A DNA stretch of 64,000 bases from Chryseobacterium koreense CCUG 49689 (GTDB lineage: Bacteria > Bacteroidota > Bacteroidia > Flavobacteriales > Weeksellaceae). The notes under the pieces were generated by a model. The model saw only the letters and a list, made by a program, of their open reading frames with translations, had not been told where the DNA came from and ran no database searches. Below, one piece after another: positions 26,337 through 35,643 of this stretch (positions within the stretch are counted from its first letter, which is position 1; every line of letters begins with the position of its first letter). Location: positions 1 through 64,000 of the forward strand of contig NZ_LFNG01000002.1 of the NCBI RefSeq assembly GCF_001045435.1, in the 5' to 3' direction. The position numbers were made by a program, and so were the translations under genes.

Positions 26337-27269
26337 TTAGAACTCCAAATTAATTTTTCCAGAAATTTTTTCTGAGGTAAAGACAATCAATTCTTTATTT
26401 TCCAAGCTTACTCTATTCCAGTAATGGTTTCCGGCGAATCTGCTTTCCAGCACCACGGCTTCTATGCCGTTTTCGGAAATCCTGATTTCATTCGGATACC
26501 AAAGTTTTTTTGAAAGATTAAATCTGATTAATTCTTCATCAGAAAATACGTTCACTTCGCTGAAAAGTTTGGCCACATATTCATTATAGGGATTTCTATA
26601 GGTTTCTTCCGGACCGTCATTTTGGATCAGCCTTCCTTCCTGCAGCACGATGATTTGGTCCAGCCAGGGCATTATTTCTTGAATTTCGTGGGTGGAAATA
26701 ATCAGCGAAATATTTTTTTCTTTAACATAGTTAAAAAGCCTCGAACGAAGTTCCACTTTCCTTGAAAAGTCGATATTGCTGAAAGGTTCATCCAGCAATA
26801 ATAATTTCGGCATCACCGAAAGAGCGCGGGCAATCGCAACCCTCTGTTGTTGACCGCCGCTCAAATATTTTGGCAAAATGTGGGCGTATTCCAAAAGTCC
26901 GACTACTTCCAAAAGCTCATTGACTTTTTCCTTTTTTTCTTTTAGATTGATATTGGAGATGAACTTTCCCACATTTTCAGAAACCGTCGCATAAGGCATC
27001 AGGTCATAGTTCTGTGCCACGAGTTTCATTTCATTTTCTCCGGGAACGATATTGTTTTTTGGGCCGAAAAGCGTTTTTCCATTAAAAATGATTTCACCAT
27101 CTTCCCAGTCCAGAAGTCCATAAATCAAGTTGATCAGCGTGGATTTTCCACATCCGCTCTCTCCAGCAAGTGCGATGATTTTTCCTGGAGCCACCTTCAA
27201 GTTTAAGTTGTTAAATAGTTTTTTTTCTGGAGTATAAGAAAAAAATAAGTGGTTGATTTCTAAAAGCAT
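26337..27269 (-). CDS. ABC transporter ATP-binding protein (PotA/FbpC type), no permease nearby
   Basis: The 310 residues hold one ABC domain (about 1-235): Walker A GESGCGKST (about 35-43), Q-loop VAQNYDLMPYATVSENV, signature YLSGGQQQRVAIARAL, Walker B LLLLDEPFSNID and switch His in ISTHE. A C-terminal extension of about 75 residues (after EYVAKLFSEVNVF) resembles the small TOBE-like regulatory domain of importer ATPases for iron or polyamines. Neither permease nor binding protein is adjacent, so the substrate is unknown. The promoter box ends 4 nt before the ATG. Confidence 0.85.
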   Translation of the reverse strand: MLLEINHLFFSYTPEKKLFNNLNLKVAPGKIIALAGESGCGKSTLINLIYGLLDWEDGEIIFNGKTLFGPKNNIVPGENEMKLVAQNYDLMPYATVSENVGKFISNINLKEKKEKVNELLEVVGLLEYAHILPKYLSGGQQQRVAIARALSVMPKLLLLDEPFSNIDFSRKVELRSRLFNYVKEKNISLIISTHEIQEIMPWLDQIIVLQEGRLIQNDGPEETYRNPYNEYVAKLFSEVNVFSDEELIRFNLSKKLWYPNEIRISENGIEAVVLESRFAGNHYWNRVSLENKELIVFTSEKISGKINLEF

Positions 27270-27273
27270 ATTG

Positions 27274-27281
27274 CAAAAATA
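27274..27281 (-). promoter_or_regulatory. -7 box of the ABC ATPase gene (TATTTTTG), likely leaderless
   Basis: The minus strand has TTG (27302-27300), 18 bp, TATTTTTG (27281-27274), then 4 nt to the ATG at 27269. Transcription is expected to begin at about the start codon. Confidence 0.65.
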
Positions 27282-27346
27282 AGATTTTTGCCTTTAATGC
27301 AATTTTTTTATTATTTTAGCGTCAATATTAAAAACGCAAATTTTCC

Positions 27347-28006
27347 ATGAAGAACATTACCATTGCCTCACTTATTTCAATTTTTGTTTTCGGCTTTTTG
27401 GCCATTTCTTGCGGGAAAGACAAACCTTTCATCGGCGAATCCGCAGAGACTGTTGCCGCTAAAGGTGGAACAATATTCGAAGTGGACACGCTGAACAGTA
27501 GAATTGAATGGAAAGGCTATAAAATTTTTAAGTCAGACAATTTCAGCCATTTTGGAACCATCAAATTCGAAAGTGGTGATGTTTCCGTACAAAATGGGGA
27601 AATTGTGGGCGGTAAATTCGTGGCAGATATGGGAACACTGGAGAATGTGGATTTGAAAGACGATTTGGAACAAAAAGCCAAACTGGAATCCCACCTGAAA
27701 AGCGCAGATTTCTTCGCAGTGGAAAAATTTCCCACCGCATCGTACGAAATTACAAAAGTCATCCACAACGAAAGTGGTGATTATAATACCACATTAGAAG
27801 GAAACCTTACCATCAAAGGGATTAGCAAACCTACAAAGTTCAACGCCAATGTTTCTGTGAAAGACGGCGAAGTGAGCATTGCCACAGAACCTACGGACGT
27901 CAAAAGGGAAGATTTCAGTGTAAGATTCCAGCTTCCGGTGGCAAATGGGGTGATTAAAGATGAGGTGAATCTCCAGATTTTGATCAAGGCATTAGAGAAG
28001 AAATAA
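27347..28006 (+). CDS. YceI family lipoprotein
   Basis: The 219 residues have a lipoprotein signal (lipobox LAISC, Cys22). The YceI lipocalin-like barrel follows (about 45-218): DTLNSRIEWKGYKIF, HFGTIKFESGDVSVQNGEIVGG, KSADFFAVEKFPTASYEI and GNLTIKGISKPTKFN. Family members bind polyisoprenoid or other amphiphilic molecules in the periplasm. The lipid anchor is common in the Bacteroidota versions. It is divergent from the ABC gene, with a terminator at 28033. Confidence 0.92.
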   Translation: MKNITIASLISIFVFGFLAISCGKDKPFIGESAETVAAKGGTIFEVDTLNSRIEWKGYKIFKSDNFSHFGTIKFESGDVSVQNGEIVGGKFVADMGTLENVDLKDDLEQKAKLESHLKSADFFAVEKFPTASYEITKVIHNESGDYNTTLEGNLTIKGISKPTKFNANVSVKDGEVSIATEPTDVKREDFSVRFQLPVANGVIKDEVNLQILIKALEKK

Positions 28007-28032
28007 TTTTAGTTTTATAGCACGTGGTTAGC

Positions 28033-28070
28033 ATCCATTCCGGTTTTCTGGAGTGGATTTTTTATTTTTT
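28033..28070 (+). terminator. Rho-independent terminator
   Basis: ATCCATTCC, loop GGTTTTCT, GGAGTGGAT (one G-T pair), then TTTTTTATTTTTT, 26 bp after the YceI gene. Confidence 0.8.
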
Positions 28071-28108
28071 AAGGTGAATAGTAGGTTTCAAAATCACCCA
28101 AAAATCCC

Positions 28109-28116
28109 TAAATTTG
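28109..28116 (+). promoter_or_regulatory. -7 box of alaS (TAAATTTG)
   Basis: TAAATTTG with a GTTTC about 20 bp upstream as a weak -33. It lies 49 bp before the alaS ATG, leaving room for the heptamer leader. Confidence 0.6.
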
Positions 28117-28136
28117 CATTCTTAATAATCGCCGGT

Positions 28137-28164
28137 AGCCAATCGCTATTCGCCAAAAGCCAAT
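28137..28164 (+). repeat. Heptamer array in the alaS leader
   Basis: Four 7-mers AGCCAAT, CGCTATT, CGCCAAA, AGCCAAT end one base before the ATG at 28166. They are close to the rsmB leader units (AGCCAAT, AGCCAAA, TGCTATT, AGCCAAA). Confidence 0.75.
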
Positions 28165-28165
28165 T

Positions 28166-30823
28166 ATGACTTCACAACAAATCCGCCAGCAATTTTTAGA
28201 TTATTTCAAATCAAAAGGTCACCAAATCGTGCCTTCCGCACCGATCGTTCTGAAAGATGATCCCACACTGATGTTCTCTAACTCGGGAATGACACAGTTT
28301 AAGGATTATTTTCTGGGTTATAAAGTGCCAACAAGTTTAAGGATTGCGGACACCCAAAAATGTTTGCGGGTTTCCGGTAAACACAATGATTTGGATGATG
28401 TTGGTCGCGACACCTATCACCACACCATGTTTGAAATGTTGGGGAACTGGTCTTTTGGGGATTATTTTAAAAAAGAAGCAATTGAATTTGCATGGCAACT
28501 CTTGACCGAGGTTTATCAGATCCCAAAAGAAAACCTTTATGTGACGATATTTGAAGGTGATGCTTCCGAAAATCTGGTAAGAGATACCGACGCCTACAAT
28601 TTCTGGAAATCCCATATTGCAGAAGACCGGATCATCAACGGAAACAAAAAAGACAATTTCTGGGAAATGGGCGAAAGCGGACCATGCGGACCATGTTCGG
28701 AGATTCATGTGGATTTAAGAAGTGATGAGGAAAAAGCCAAAATTTCCGGATTGGATTTGGTGAACAACGACCATCCGCAAGTAGTGGAAATCTGGAATCT
28801 GGTCTTCATGGAATTCAACAGAAAAGCGGACGGAAGTCTGGAAAAATTGCCAAAACAACATGTGGACACCGGTATGGGTTTCGAGCGTTTGTGTATGGCT
28901 TTGCAAGGAAAAAAATCAAACTACGATACCGATGTTTTCACGCCCCTGATTTCAAAAGTGGAACAACTTTCCGGAAAAAAATATGAAGGAATTTTAGAAA
29001 ACGAAAAAGATATCGCCATTCGAGTCGTGGTAGATCATATTCGTGCGGTGGCTTTTGCAATTGCAGACGGCCAACTTCCGGCCAACGGAGGAGCGGGTTA
29101 TGTAATTCGAAGAATTTTGAGGCGTGCGATTTCTTATTCCTATCGATTTTTAGGAATGAAAGAACCGTTTCTTTACCAACTTGTTGCTGTTTTGAAAAAC
29201 GATATGGGTTCGTTTTTTCCGGAACTCGTCAAGCAAGAAAAACTTGTCACAGAAGTAATCAGGGAAGAAGAATCGTCATTCTTGAAAACCATTGAACACG
29301 GTTTGAAAAGAATCGACCTGATCATCAGCGAAACCATTGCGAAAGGAGAAAAAACACTTCCGGGAACTGAAGTGTTCGAACTCTATGACACCTATGGTTT
29401 CCCGGCGGATTTGTCCAGAATCATTGCCGAAGAAAAACAGCTGACCGTGGATGAAAAAGGTTTCGACGAAGAAATGGAAAAACAGAAACAGCGTTCCAAA
29501 AAATCTTCAGCACAGAAAGTTCACGATTGGGTGATTTTGGAAGAAAAGCCTGAGATTTTCGTGGGTTATGACCAAACTGAGGTGGAAACCTACATTACAA
29601 GATATAGAAAAATTGAAAATAAAGACGGCGAGTTTTACCAAATCGTTTTGTCGAAGACGCCATTTTATCCAGAAGGAGGTGGACAAATCGGCGACAAAGG
29701 AATCCTGATTCCGAGTTATGCCGAAGGTTTTGAGATTTCCAATCCAAGCGTTTTTGATATAACGGACTGTCGGGATATTATTGAAATTTTAGACACGAAA
29801 AAAGAAAACAACCTCATTATTTCTTTGGTCAAGGATCTTCCGAAAGATGCGGGAGCCGTTTTCTTTGCAATCGTGAATCATGCCGACCGAAAAAATACCC
29901 AGGCAAACCACTCTGTGACCCACTTGCTGCATGAAGCTTTGAGAGAAGTTTTGGGGACACATGTAGAGCAGAAAGGTTCGTTTGTGGGACCGGAGTATCT
30001 GCGTTTCGACTTCTCGCATTTCGCAAAAATGACCGAAGACGAGTTGAAACTCATTGAAGATAAGGTTAATGCGAAAATTCAACAGAATATCGCTTTGCAG
30101 GAATTCCGCGAAATCCCGATTGCGGAGGCCATGGAAAAAGGAGCGATGGCATTGTTTGGCGAAAAATATGGTGACAAAGTCCGAATGATTCAGTTCGGAA
30201 GTTCCCGAGAATTATGCGGCGGAACCCACGTGAAATCTACGGGAGAAATCGGTCATTTCAAGATTCAGAATGAAAGCTCAACTGCTGCCGGAATCCGAAG
30301 AATAGAGGCCATTTCCGGCGAACAGTCCTCCAAATATTTTGCGAATCTGGAAAATCAGCTGAAGGAGATTTCTTCCTTATTGAAATCGAAAGATTTGGTA
30401 AAAACCATAGAGAAATTGTTGGAAGAAAATTCCAACTTGAGATCAGAAGTGGAATCCTTAAAAGCCGAAAAAGCAAAATCCCAAACCGCAAACTGGAAAA
30501 ATGAATTCACCGAAAGCGGCGACAAAAAACTGCTGGTGAAAAAAGTTTCGATGGATGCGGCAACTGTAAAAGACATCGTGTTCCAACTGAAAAAGGAAAT
30601 CCCAAATTCCATTACCATCATCATTTCTGATGCTGACCAAAAGCCGATGATTACCGTGGGCGTTTCCGCTGACTTAGAATCGAAATACCACGCTGGAAAT
30701 ATTGTGAAAGAATTGGCCAAAGAAATCCAAGGTGGAGGCGGAGGAAATCCCGGGTTTGCAACTGCGGGCGGAAAGAATCTCGCCGGAATTGATGCGGCGG
30801 TGGAAAAAGCAGGCACCGTTTAG
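28166..30823 (+). CDS. alaS: Alanyl-tRNA synthetase
   Basis: The enzyme charges tRNA-Ala and edits mischarged Ser/Gly. The protein has 885 residues, close to the usual 875. The class II catalytic core (about 1-450) contains [13 protein letters not shown], the [17 protein letters not shown] motif and GMGFERL. The editing domain has zinc ligands in [11 protein letters not shown] and RELCGGTHV. The C-Ala domain ends with [15 protein letters not shown]. The start [14 protein letters not shown] matches the family exactly. The transcript leader carries four heptamers. Confidence 0.97.
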   Translation: MTSQQIRQQFLDYFKSKGHQIVPSAPIVLKDDPTLMFSNSGMTQFKDYFLGYKVPTSLRIADTQKCLRVSGKHNDLDDVGRDTYHHTMFEMLGNWSFGDYFKKEAIEFAWQLLTEVYQIPKENLYVTIFEGDASENLVRDTDAYNFWKSHIAEDRIINGNKKDNFWEMGESGPCGPCSEIHVDLRSDEEKAKISGLDLVNNDHPQVVEIWNLVFMEFNRKADGSLEKLPKQHVDTGMGFERLCMALQGKKSNYDTDVFTPLISKVEQLSGKKYEGILENEKDIAIRVVVDHIRAVAFAIADGQLPANGGAGYVIRRILRRAISYSYRFLGMKEPFLYQLVAVLKNDMGSFFPELVKQEKLVTEVIREEESSFLKTIEHGLKRIDLIISETIAKGEKTLPGTEVFELYDTYGFPADLSRIIAEEKQLTVDEKGFDEEMEKQKQRSKKSSAQKVHDWVILEEKPEIFVGYDQTEVETYITRYRKIENKDGEFYQIVLSKTPFYPEGGGQIGDKGILIPSYAEGFEISNPSVFDITDCRDIIEILDTKKENNLIISLVKDLPKDAGAVFFAIVNHADRKNTQANHSVTHLLHEALREVLGTHVEQKGSFVGPEYLRFDFSHFAKMTEDELKLIEDKVNAKIQQNIALQEFREIPIAEAMEKGAMALFGEKYGDKVRMIQFGSSRELCGGTHVKSTGEIGHFKIQNESSTAAGIRRIEAISGEQSSKYFANLENQLKEISSLLKSKDLVKTIEKLLEENSNLRSEVESLKAEKAKSQTANWKNEFTESGDKKLLVKKVSMDAATVKDIVFQLKKEIPNSITIIISDADQKPMITVGVSADLESKYHAGNIVKELAKEIQGGGGGNPGFATAGGKNLAGIDAAVEKAGTV

Positions 30824-30923
30824 AATTCCCCGGATTCTTGAATGGCTTTAAACAAATTCAATTGGTGTTCTCATTAATTATTTGTTTTTTGAGAATTTCG
30901 GTTTAAACCAAAGAACTTGATCA

Positions 30924-30962
30924 AACAAAAATCCCGAATCGACCGACTCGGGATTTTTTGTT
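30924..30962. terminator. Bidirectional terminator alaS / 30982 gene
   Basis: AACAAAAATCCCGA, 10-nt loop, TCGGGATTTTTTGTT. The A-rich and T-rich flanks make it work in both directions between the convergent genes. Confidence 0.88.
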
Positions 30963-30981
30963 GAGTATCGGATGAAATCCA

Positions 30982-31221
30982 TTATTTGCTTCCGCCTCTT
31001 GCAACCAATGCGATCAGTAAAATGACGACCAAAGCACCGATTACCCAAACCAGTGGATTGCTCATCCAATCACCGCTCATTGCGTTTCCGCCTTTGTTTA
31101 CGTCCACGTCCACTTTCAGATCGGGTGCTTTTTCCTGTGCTTTTACAATAAGTGTTGCAAGATTGGCGATCAATGCCAAAACGAACAGCTGAATTTTTGA
31201 AGTTAAATTAGCGCGTGTCAT
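30982..31221 (-). CDS. Small exported protein with C-terminal membrane segment
   Basis: The 79 residues have a signal-like N-terminus (KIQLFVLALIANLATLIVKAQ), a short acidic middle (EKAPDLKVDVDVNKGG) and a C-terminal membrane helix (PLVWVIGALVVILLIALVAR) ending in GGSK. Proteins of this build (signal, linker, one helix) occur as conserved hypotheticals in the Chryseobacterium group. The function is unknown. The bidirectional terminator downstream supports that it is a real transcribed gene. Confidence 0.75.
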   Translation of the reverse strand: MTRANLTSKIQLFVLALIANLATLIVKAQEKAPDLKVDVDVNKGGNAMSGDWMSNPLVWVIGALVVILLIALVARGGSK

Positions 31222-31302
31222 AATAATATTTTTTTGGTGTTATATTCTTTGCAAATCTAAAATTATACCAAAAAAAATACTGATCAGAACATTCAAACGG
31301 TA

Positions 31303-31797
31303 CTAAAATAAAAATTCCATTAAAAAATCATCCATCACAAAACCATTTCCAATATCGAAAACGCCATCGTCATACACCCTGAAACCTTGTGATTCATAGA
31401 TTTTTTTTGCGGGGTTGGTCTTGTTGACATTCAGAATGATTCGTTTGTTCCCAAATTTTTTCACCTGATTTTTCACTAAATCAAGGGCTGCTTTTCCTAT
31501 TCCTTTTCCACGCGTTTCCGCCAACAAGTAAATCCGGTGCAGTTTGGTGGTGTCTTTTTCATAGTTAAATTCAAAGCCGACAAATCCTGCAGCATTTTCG
31601 TCATCCCAAATGATGTAGTACGGAAAATCAGGATTTTTCAGGTGGCTCGTAATTTCTTCTGACGAATACATTTCGCCCAGCATATAATTGATTTGATCCT
31701 GGGTGAGAATCTCGGCATATGCGGAATTCCAGGATTTTTTCGCCAAATCACGAATCAGTTCGATGTCGTTTTCGGTTGCTTTTTTAAAAGTGATCAT
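31303..31797 (-). CDS. GNAT acetyltransferase
   Basis: The 164 residues form one GNAT domain: ITFKKATENDIELIRDLAKKSW at the start, LHRIYLLAETRGKGIGKAALDLV as acetyl-CoA loop (RGKGIG) and NVNKTNPAKKIYESQGFRVYDDG near the end. The ending DIGNGFVMDDFLME is the pattern of the YkwB/TmcA-like stand-alone N-acetyltransferases in Firmicutes and Bacteroidota. The substrate is unknown. It lies 14 bp after the metallophosphoesterase gene on the same strand, so they are likely cotranscribed. Confidence 0.87.
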   Translation of the reverse strand: MITFKKATENDIELIRDLAKKSWNSAYAEILTQDQINYMLGEMYSSEEITSHLKNPDFPYYIIWDDENAAGFVGFEFNYEKDTTKLHRIYLLAETRGKGIGKAALDLVKNQVKKFGNKRIILNVNKTNPAKKIYESQGFRVYDDGVFDIGNGFVMDDFLMEFLF

Positions 31798-31811
31798 TTG
31801 TACTATTAAAG

Positions 31812-33017
31812 TTAAGATAGTTCAATCAAGGTAATCTCGGGCTCAATTCCGACTCGTCCCGGATAACCGATCACTCCGAAACCTCGGTTCACATAAAGGA
31901 ATTTTCCTTCACTTTCATACAGATCTGCCCATTTTTTGTAGCGGTATTGCGCCGGACTCCAGCGGATGTTCTTCAGATCGATGCCGAACTGCATTCCGTG
32001 GGTGTGTCCGGATAGCGTAAGCTGCACATTGGAAGGATGCTTTTTCACCTTGGCGTCGAAATGCGATGGATCGTGGCTCATCAGGATTTTTGCGGCTTCT
32101 GCAGGAACTCCGATTGCTGCTTTGTCCAGATCACCATATTGCGGGAAGGGTTTTTCACCCCAGTTTTCAACACCTAAAATATAAAGTTTCTCACCATTTT
32201 TTTCGATGATGCGGTGTTCATTTCTTAGCATTTCAAAACCGGCCTTCTTTTGAAGTTCGATCAGATTTGGGATGTTTTGGGCTTTTTCCGCAGGTGAATT
32301 CCAATCTGCATAATCACCATAATCGTGGTTTCCGAGAATTGAAAATTTTCCGTCTTTTGATTTAATGGTCGAGAACAGCTGAACGAAAGGCTCAAACTCA
32401 CTCGCGAAATTGTTCACCATATCTCCGGTAAAGAGAACCAAATCCGGATTTTGTTCGTTAATGAGATTCACTGCGTGCTGCAATTTTTCGGGATGAAAAA
32501 AACTTCCGGCGTGAACATCAGAGATTTGAACGATTTTGTAGCCTTTAAAACTATTGGGCAATCCTGTGATTTTCAGCTTTACTTTCCTCACCCAATGCCT
32601 GTATTTACCAAAGATAATTCCATCTACTATCAAAGTGGAAAAAATTCCCGCAATTCCCAATCCGAGCAGACTGATAAACCTTCGTCGCTCAGGGAAATAG
32701 GGATCCGGTTTCGCATAGAATGTAAAGAGATATCTGTAAAACCTGCCAATATCTTCCAAAATCAGGAAGAAGACAATGAAGAGTTTTGGAATTAGAAAAA
32801 TCAAAAATATCGACGCGATGGTCTGAATTCTGTGATGATCCCTTTCACTGCGCGAAAATCCCAAAAGTTCATAGATGAAAAATCCATAGACCAGAATGGT
32901 GACTAGCCAATAAGCAAGCCTTAACCATTGGTTTGTAGCAACGGTTTTGAACGCTTGGTACACGTAAAATTCGAGAACAAAAATAATTCCCGTGAAGATG
33001 AGAATGTTTTTCTGCAT
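31812..33017 (-). CDS. Membrane-anchored metallophosphoesterase (YkuE-like)
   Basis: The 401 residues begin with several hydrophobic segments (about 3-22, 30-50, 65-90 and 110-130). The calcineurin-like domain follows: QISDVHAGSF (metal ligands Asp, His), FTGDMVNN, LGNHDYGDY, MSHDPSHF and LSGHTHGMQFG. The order and spacing fit the YkuE/YaeI branch, which has been linked to cleaving UDP-sugar lipid precursors in E. coli LpxH-like and LpxG contexts. A membrane lipid phosphodiester substrate is plausible, but not shown here. Confidence 0.9.
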   Translation of the reverse strand: MQKNILIFTGIIFVLEFYVYQAFKTVATNQWLRLAYWLVTILVYGFFIYELLGFSRSERDHHRIQTIASIFLIFLIPKLFIVFFLILEDIGRFYRYLFTFYAKPDPYFPERRRFISLLGLGIAGIFSTLIVDGIIFGKYRHWVRKVKLKITGLPNSFKGYKIVQISDVHAGSFFHPEKLQHAVNLINEQNPDLVLFTGDMVNNFASEFEPFVQLFSTIKSKDGKFSILGNHDYGDYADWNSPAEKAQNIPNLIELQKKAGFEMLRNEHRIIEKNGEKLYILGVENWGEKPFPQYGDLDKAAIGVPAEAAKILMSHDPSHFDAKVKKHPSNVQLTLSGHTHGMQFGIDLKNIRWSPAQYRYKKWADLYESEGKFLYVNRGFGVIGYPGRVGIEPEITLIELS

Positions 33018-33060
33018 TTTTTAAAAAGAAAATCCTTCTGCTGGAAGGACTTTTTGGTAT

Positions 33061-34128
33061 TTACGGAAAACGGTAAACTATAGCGTTGATGTTCATTCCG
33101 GCGCCCACGGAAGCGAAAACGATATTTCCTTTTTCCTTGAATTTCTGACCTTTCATTTCGCCTTTGATGATGAGGTCAAACATGGTGGGAATCGTAGCAA
33201 CTGATGAATTCCCGAATTGCTGAATGGTCATCGGAGCGATATCGTGGCTGTAATCGGTCTTTCCATATAGTTTGTGAAGTCTGGAAATCATGGCGTAATC
33301 CATTTTTGCATTGGCTTGATGGATCAGAATTTTGTCGATATCATCAATGGTCAAACCTGCTTGGTCAATTGTTTCCTTAATGGCGATGGGAACATTTTTT
33401 AAAGCATATTCGTAGATTTTTCTGCCACTCATTCTGATATAGAGGGTTTTTTGTTCCACATCTTGATTCAGCGAAGGCGAGTTTTCCAGGTAGTTTAGTT
33501 CCATGCCATTGTCACAAATTGTGGAATCAGCGATGATACCTACGTTTTCTTCATCGGTCGCTTTTACCACTACTGCGCCGGCTCCGTCAGCAAAAATCAT
33601 TTTGTTTCTGTCAAAAGGATCGGTCACTCTACTTAAAGTCTCGGAACCCACCACCAAAATTAGTTTTGCTTTTTTGGCTTTAATTAAAGTGTCTGCCAAA
33701 ATCATCGCTTCTACCCAACCCGGACAACCGAAAATCATGTCGTAATTGATGCATTTTCTGTTTTTGATCCCGAGTTTGTTTTTAACTCTTGCAGACATGG
33801 AGGGCATGAAATTGGTCATCCCATTTTGGTCAACTTCTCCAAAATTACTGGCGTAAATAATATAGTCTAATTCTTCCTGGTCAATTTCCGCATCGTAGAT
33901 GGCTTCTTTTGCGGCATGATAACCGAGGTCCGAATTGAATTCGTCGTCTTCCAGATATCTTCTTTCTTCGATTTCTGTGATTTCTACGAATTTCTGGAAG
34001 ATTTCCTCGTTTGGTTTATTGATTCTGTCACCTTCATCGGTGAAAAAAACCGAATCCATGAAGTGTTCTTTACCGATGACTTTGGAGGGAATGTAACTTC
34101 CTGATCCTATAATAATTGTATTGGGCAT
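33061..34128 (-). CDS. 3-oxoacyl-ACP synthase III family protein
   Basis: The 355-residue thiolase-fold enzyme carries the KAS III triad: Cys135 (MIFGCPGWVEA), His270 (ILIHQANAKM) and Asn307 (QFGNSSVATIP). KAS III joins acetyl-CoA and malonyl-ACP to start fatty acids, or primes special products. The N-terminal region (DEGDRINKPNEEIFQKF) is unlike E. coli FabH. No fab genes are adjacent, so this may be a second copy for branched or secondary lipids; that is inference. The family assignment is firm, the exact substrate is not. Confidence 0.87.
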   Translation of the reverse strand: MPNTIIIGSGSYIPSKVIGKEHFMDSVFFTDEGDRINKPNEEIFQKFVEITEIEERRYLEDDEFNSDLGYHAAKEAIYDAEIDQEELDYIIYASNFGEVDQNGMTNFMPSMSARVKNKLGIKNRKCINYDMIFGCPGWVEAMILADTLIKAKKAKLILVVGSETLSRVTDPFDRNKMIFADGAGAVVVKATDEENVGIIADSTICDNGMELNYLENSPSLNQDVEQKTLYIRMSGRKIYEYALKNVPIAIKETIDQAGLTIDDIDKILIHQANAKMDYAMISRLHKLYGKTDYSHDIAPMTIQQFGNSSVATIPTMFDLIIKGEMKGQKFKEKGNIVFASVGAGMNINAIVYRFP

Positions 34129-34311
34129 ATATTTCTGGAAAATTTAGGCAAAGTTAAGAAATAATCCAAAAATATAGGAAAGGAAATTAATTTTGAAATT
34201 AACTGCTTTTGCTACAGCTGAGGGAGGCTTTATACAAATAGATGTTTAGATTAATCGTATTTCCTTTAAATCATCTATCAATAAATCATTCCCGACAAAA
34301 AAAATAATCCC

Positions 34312-34319
34312 TAAATTTG
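34312..34319 (+). promoter_or_regulatory. -7 box of the 34343-ubiE-porT transcript (TAAATTTG)
   Basis: TAAATTTG lies 23 bp before the ATG at 34343 and fits TAnnTTTG; no clear -33 element. Confidence 0.6.
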
Positions 34320-34342
34320 CAAAGTTTTTTACGCCAATCATT

Positions 34343-34912
34343 ATGAAATTAAGTCCGTCCGCCAAAGGTTTGCTCATTTCGGTTTTTGCTGTCATTGGGG
34401 CTTTTGGGATCTATTTTGTCTTTCTGGCTAAGAGAAATTATTATTTGGTTGATAACCCCTCACAAAACACTTATTTCTTTAAGATCAATAACGGTGCGGA
34501 AAAGATTATTTCATCCGGTCAAAATTTCAGGGTAGATTTGAATAAGGGAAAAAATAAGATTGAGGTCTATGACGATCAAAGGAAACTTTTGTACGATTCT
34601 TCCTTTACCGTGAAGAAAGACCGCGGTTTGCTGAATATTTCGCATCAGGATTATTACATCAACGAGCAGTTTTACGGATATGGACTGAATAAAGATTCGC
34701 TGATCGCTGCAAGAGGAGCCACCGAAATCGACGGAAAAAATTACCTGAACAAACCGATCCGTTTCAATAAATTATACACCGATGATTTTTACTATAATTT
34801 GGACGAAAACTATGACCAGGTGGTGAAAAACATCCAAAAAGTGGAATCCAGAACAAAGATTTTCAGAAAAGAGGATTTCCTGAACTATTACAAAGAATAT
34901 TACAAATTTTAA
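34343..34912 (+). CDS. Inner-membrane-anchored hypothetical protein upstream of menaquinone methyltransferase
   Basis: The 189 residues have one N-terminal membrane helix (about 8-29, GLLISVFAVIGAFGIYFVFLA). A periplasmic domain of about 155 residues follows, with beta-type segments (NTYFFKINNGAEKIISSGQ, KNKIEVYDDQRKLLYDS) and a Tyr-rich C-terminus (DFLNYYKEYYKF). I do not recognise a family. It starts a likely three-gene transcript: 10 nt to ubiE/menG, then 1 nt to the PorT-like gene, so a role in the envelope is reasonable. Confidence 0.75.
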   Translation: MKLSPSAKGLLISVFAVIGAFGIYFVFLAKRNYYLVDNPSQNTYFFKINNGAEKIISSGQNFRVDLNKGKNKIEVYDDQRKLLYDSSFTVKKDRGLLNISHQDYYINEQFYGYGLNKDSLIAARGATEIDGKNYLNKPIRFNKLYTDDFYYNLDENYDQVVKNIQKVESRTKIFRKEDFLNYYKEYYKF

Positions 34913-34922
34913 ATTAAAGATT

Positions 34923-35642
34923 GTGAGCCAAGTTACGCCATACAATACAGAAGCCGGGAAAAAGAAGGAAGTTGAAGATATGTTTGACAATATCGCCCCG
35001 AAATACGATTTGCTGAACCACGTGCTTTCTATGAAGATTGATGTGCTTTGGCGAAACACTTTGGTGAAGTGGATGAACAAAGATCACCCAAAATTGGTGC
35101 TGGATGTGGCGACCGGAACCGGTGATCTGGCAATAGCCGTGCAGAAAGGAACCGGTGCGAAAGTGGTTGGTTTAGACCTTTCGCAACAAATGTTGAATGT
35201 AGGTGTCGATAAAATAAAAAAACTTAAATTAGATGCCGAAATTTCTATGGAAAAAGGTGATGCCGAAAACCTTCCGTTTGAAAACAATAAATTTGATGCG
35301 GTTTCCGTTGCTTTTGGAGTGAGAAATTTTGAGGATCTGGAGAAAGGTTTATCGGAGCTCAGAAGGGTAGTGAAGGAAAATGCAAGCGTTTACATCCTTG
35401 AATTTTCTAAAGTGGAAGGATTTTTGGCCCCTTTCTATATGTTTTATTTTAAAAATATTCTGCCTCAAATCGGGAAATTGGTTTCCAAAGATAACAGAGC
35501 TTATACTTATCTTCCGGATTCCGTCAACGCATTTCCGTTTGGCGAGAAAATGAAAAATATACTGTTGAAGACAGGATTCCAGAAAGTAGAATACAAAAAA
35601 CTAAGTCTGGGAATTGCAACTATTTACAAGGCAACCAAATAA
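34923..35642 (+). CDS. ubiE: Demethylmenaquinone methyltransferase (UbiE/MenG)
   Basis: The 239-residue SAM-dependent C-methyltransferase carries out the last step of menaquinone synthesis. The SAM site is VLDVATGTGDLAI (about 60-72) with GLDLSQQML; the family signature GDAENLPF and VSVAFGVRNFEDLEKGL follow. The start codon is GTG (34923): the following SQVTPYNTEAGKKKEVEDMF is the conserved N-terminus and has no ATG until residue 20, which would cut the domain. Its stop is one base before the PorT-like start. Confidence 0.93.
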   Translation: MSQVTPYNTEAGKKKEVEDMFDNIAPKYDLLNHVLSMKIDVLWRNTLVKWMNKDHPKLVLDVATGTGDLAIAVQKGTGAKVVGLDLSQQMLNVGVDKIKKLKLDAEISMEKGDAENLPFENNKFDAVSVAFGVRNFEDLEKGLSELRRVVKENASVYILEFSKVEGFLAPFYMFYFKNILPQIGKLVSKDNRAYTYLPDSVNAFPFGEKMKNILLKTGFQKVEYKKLSLGIATIYKATK

Positions 35643-35643
35643 T

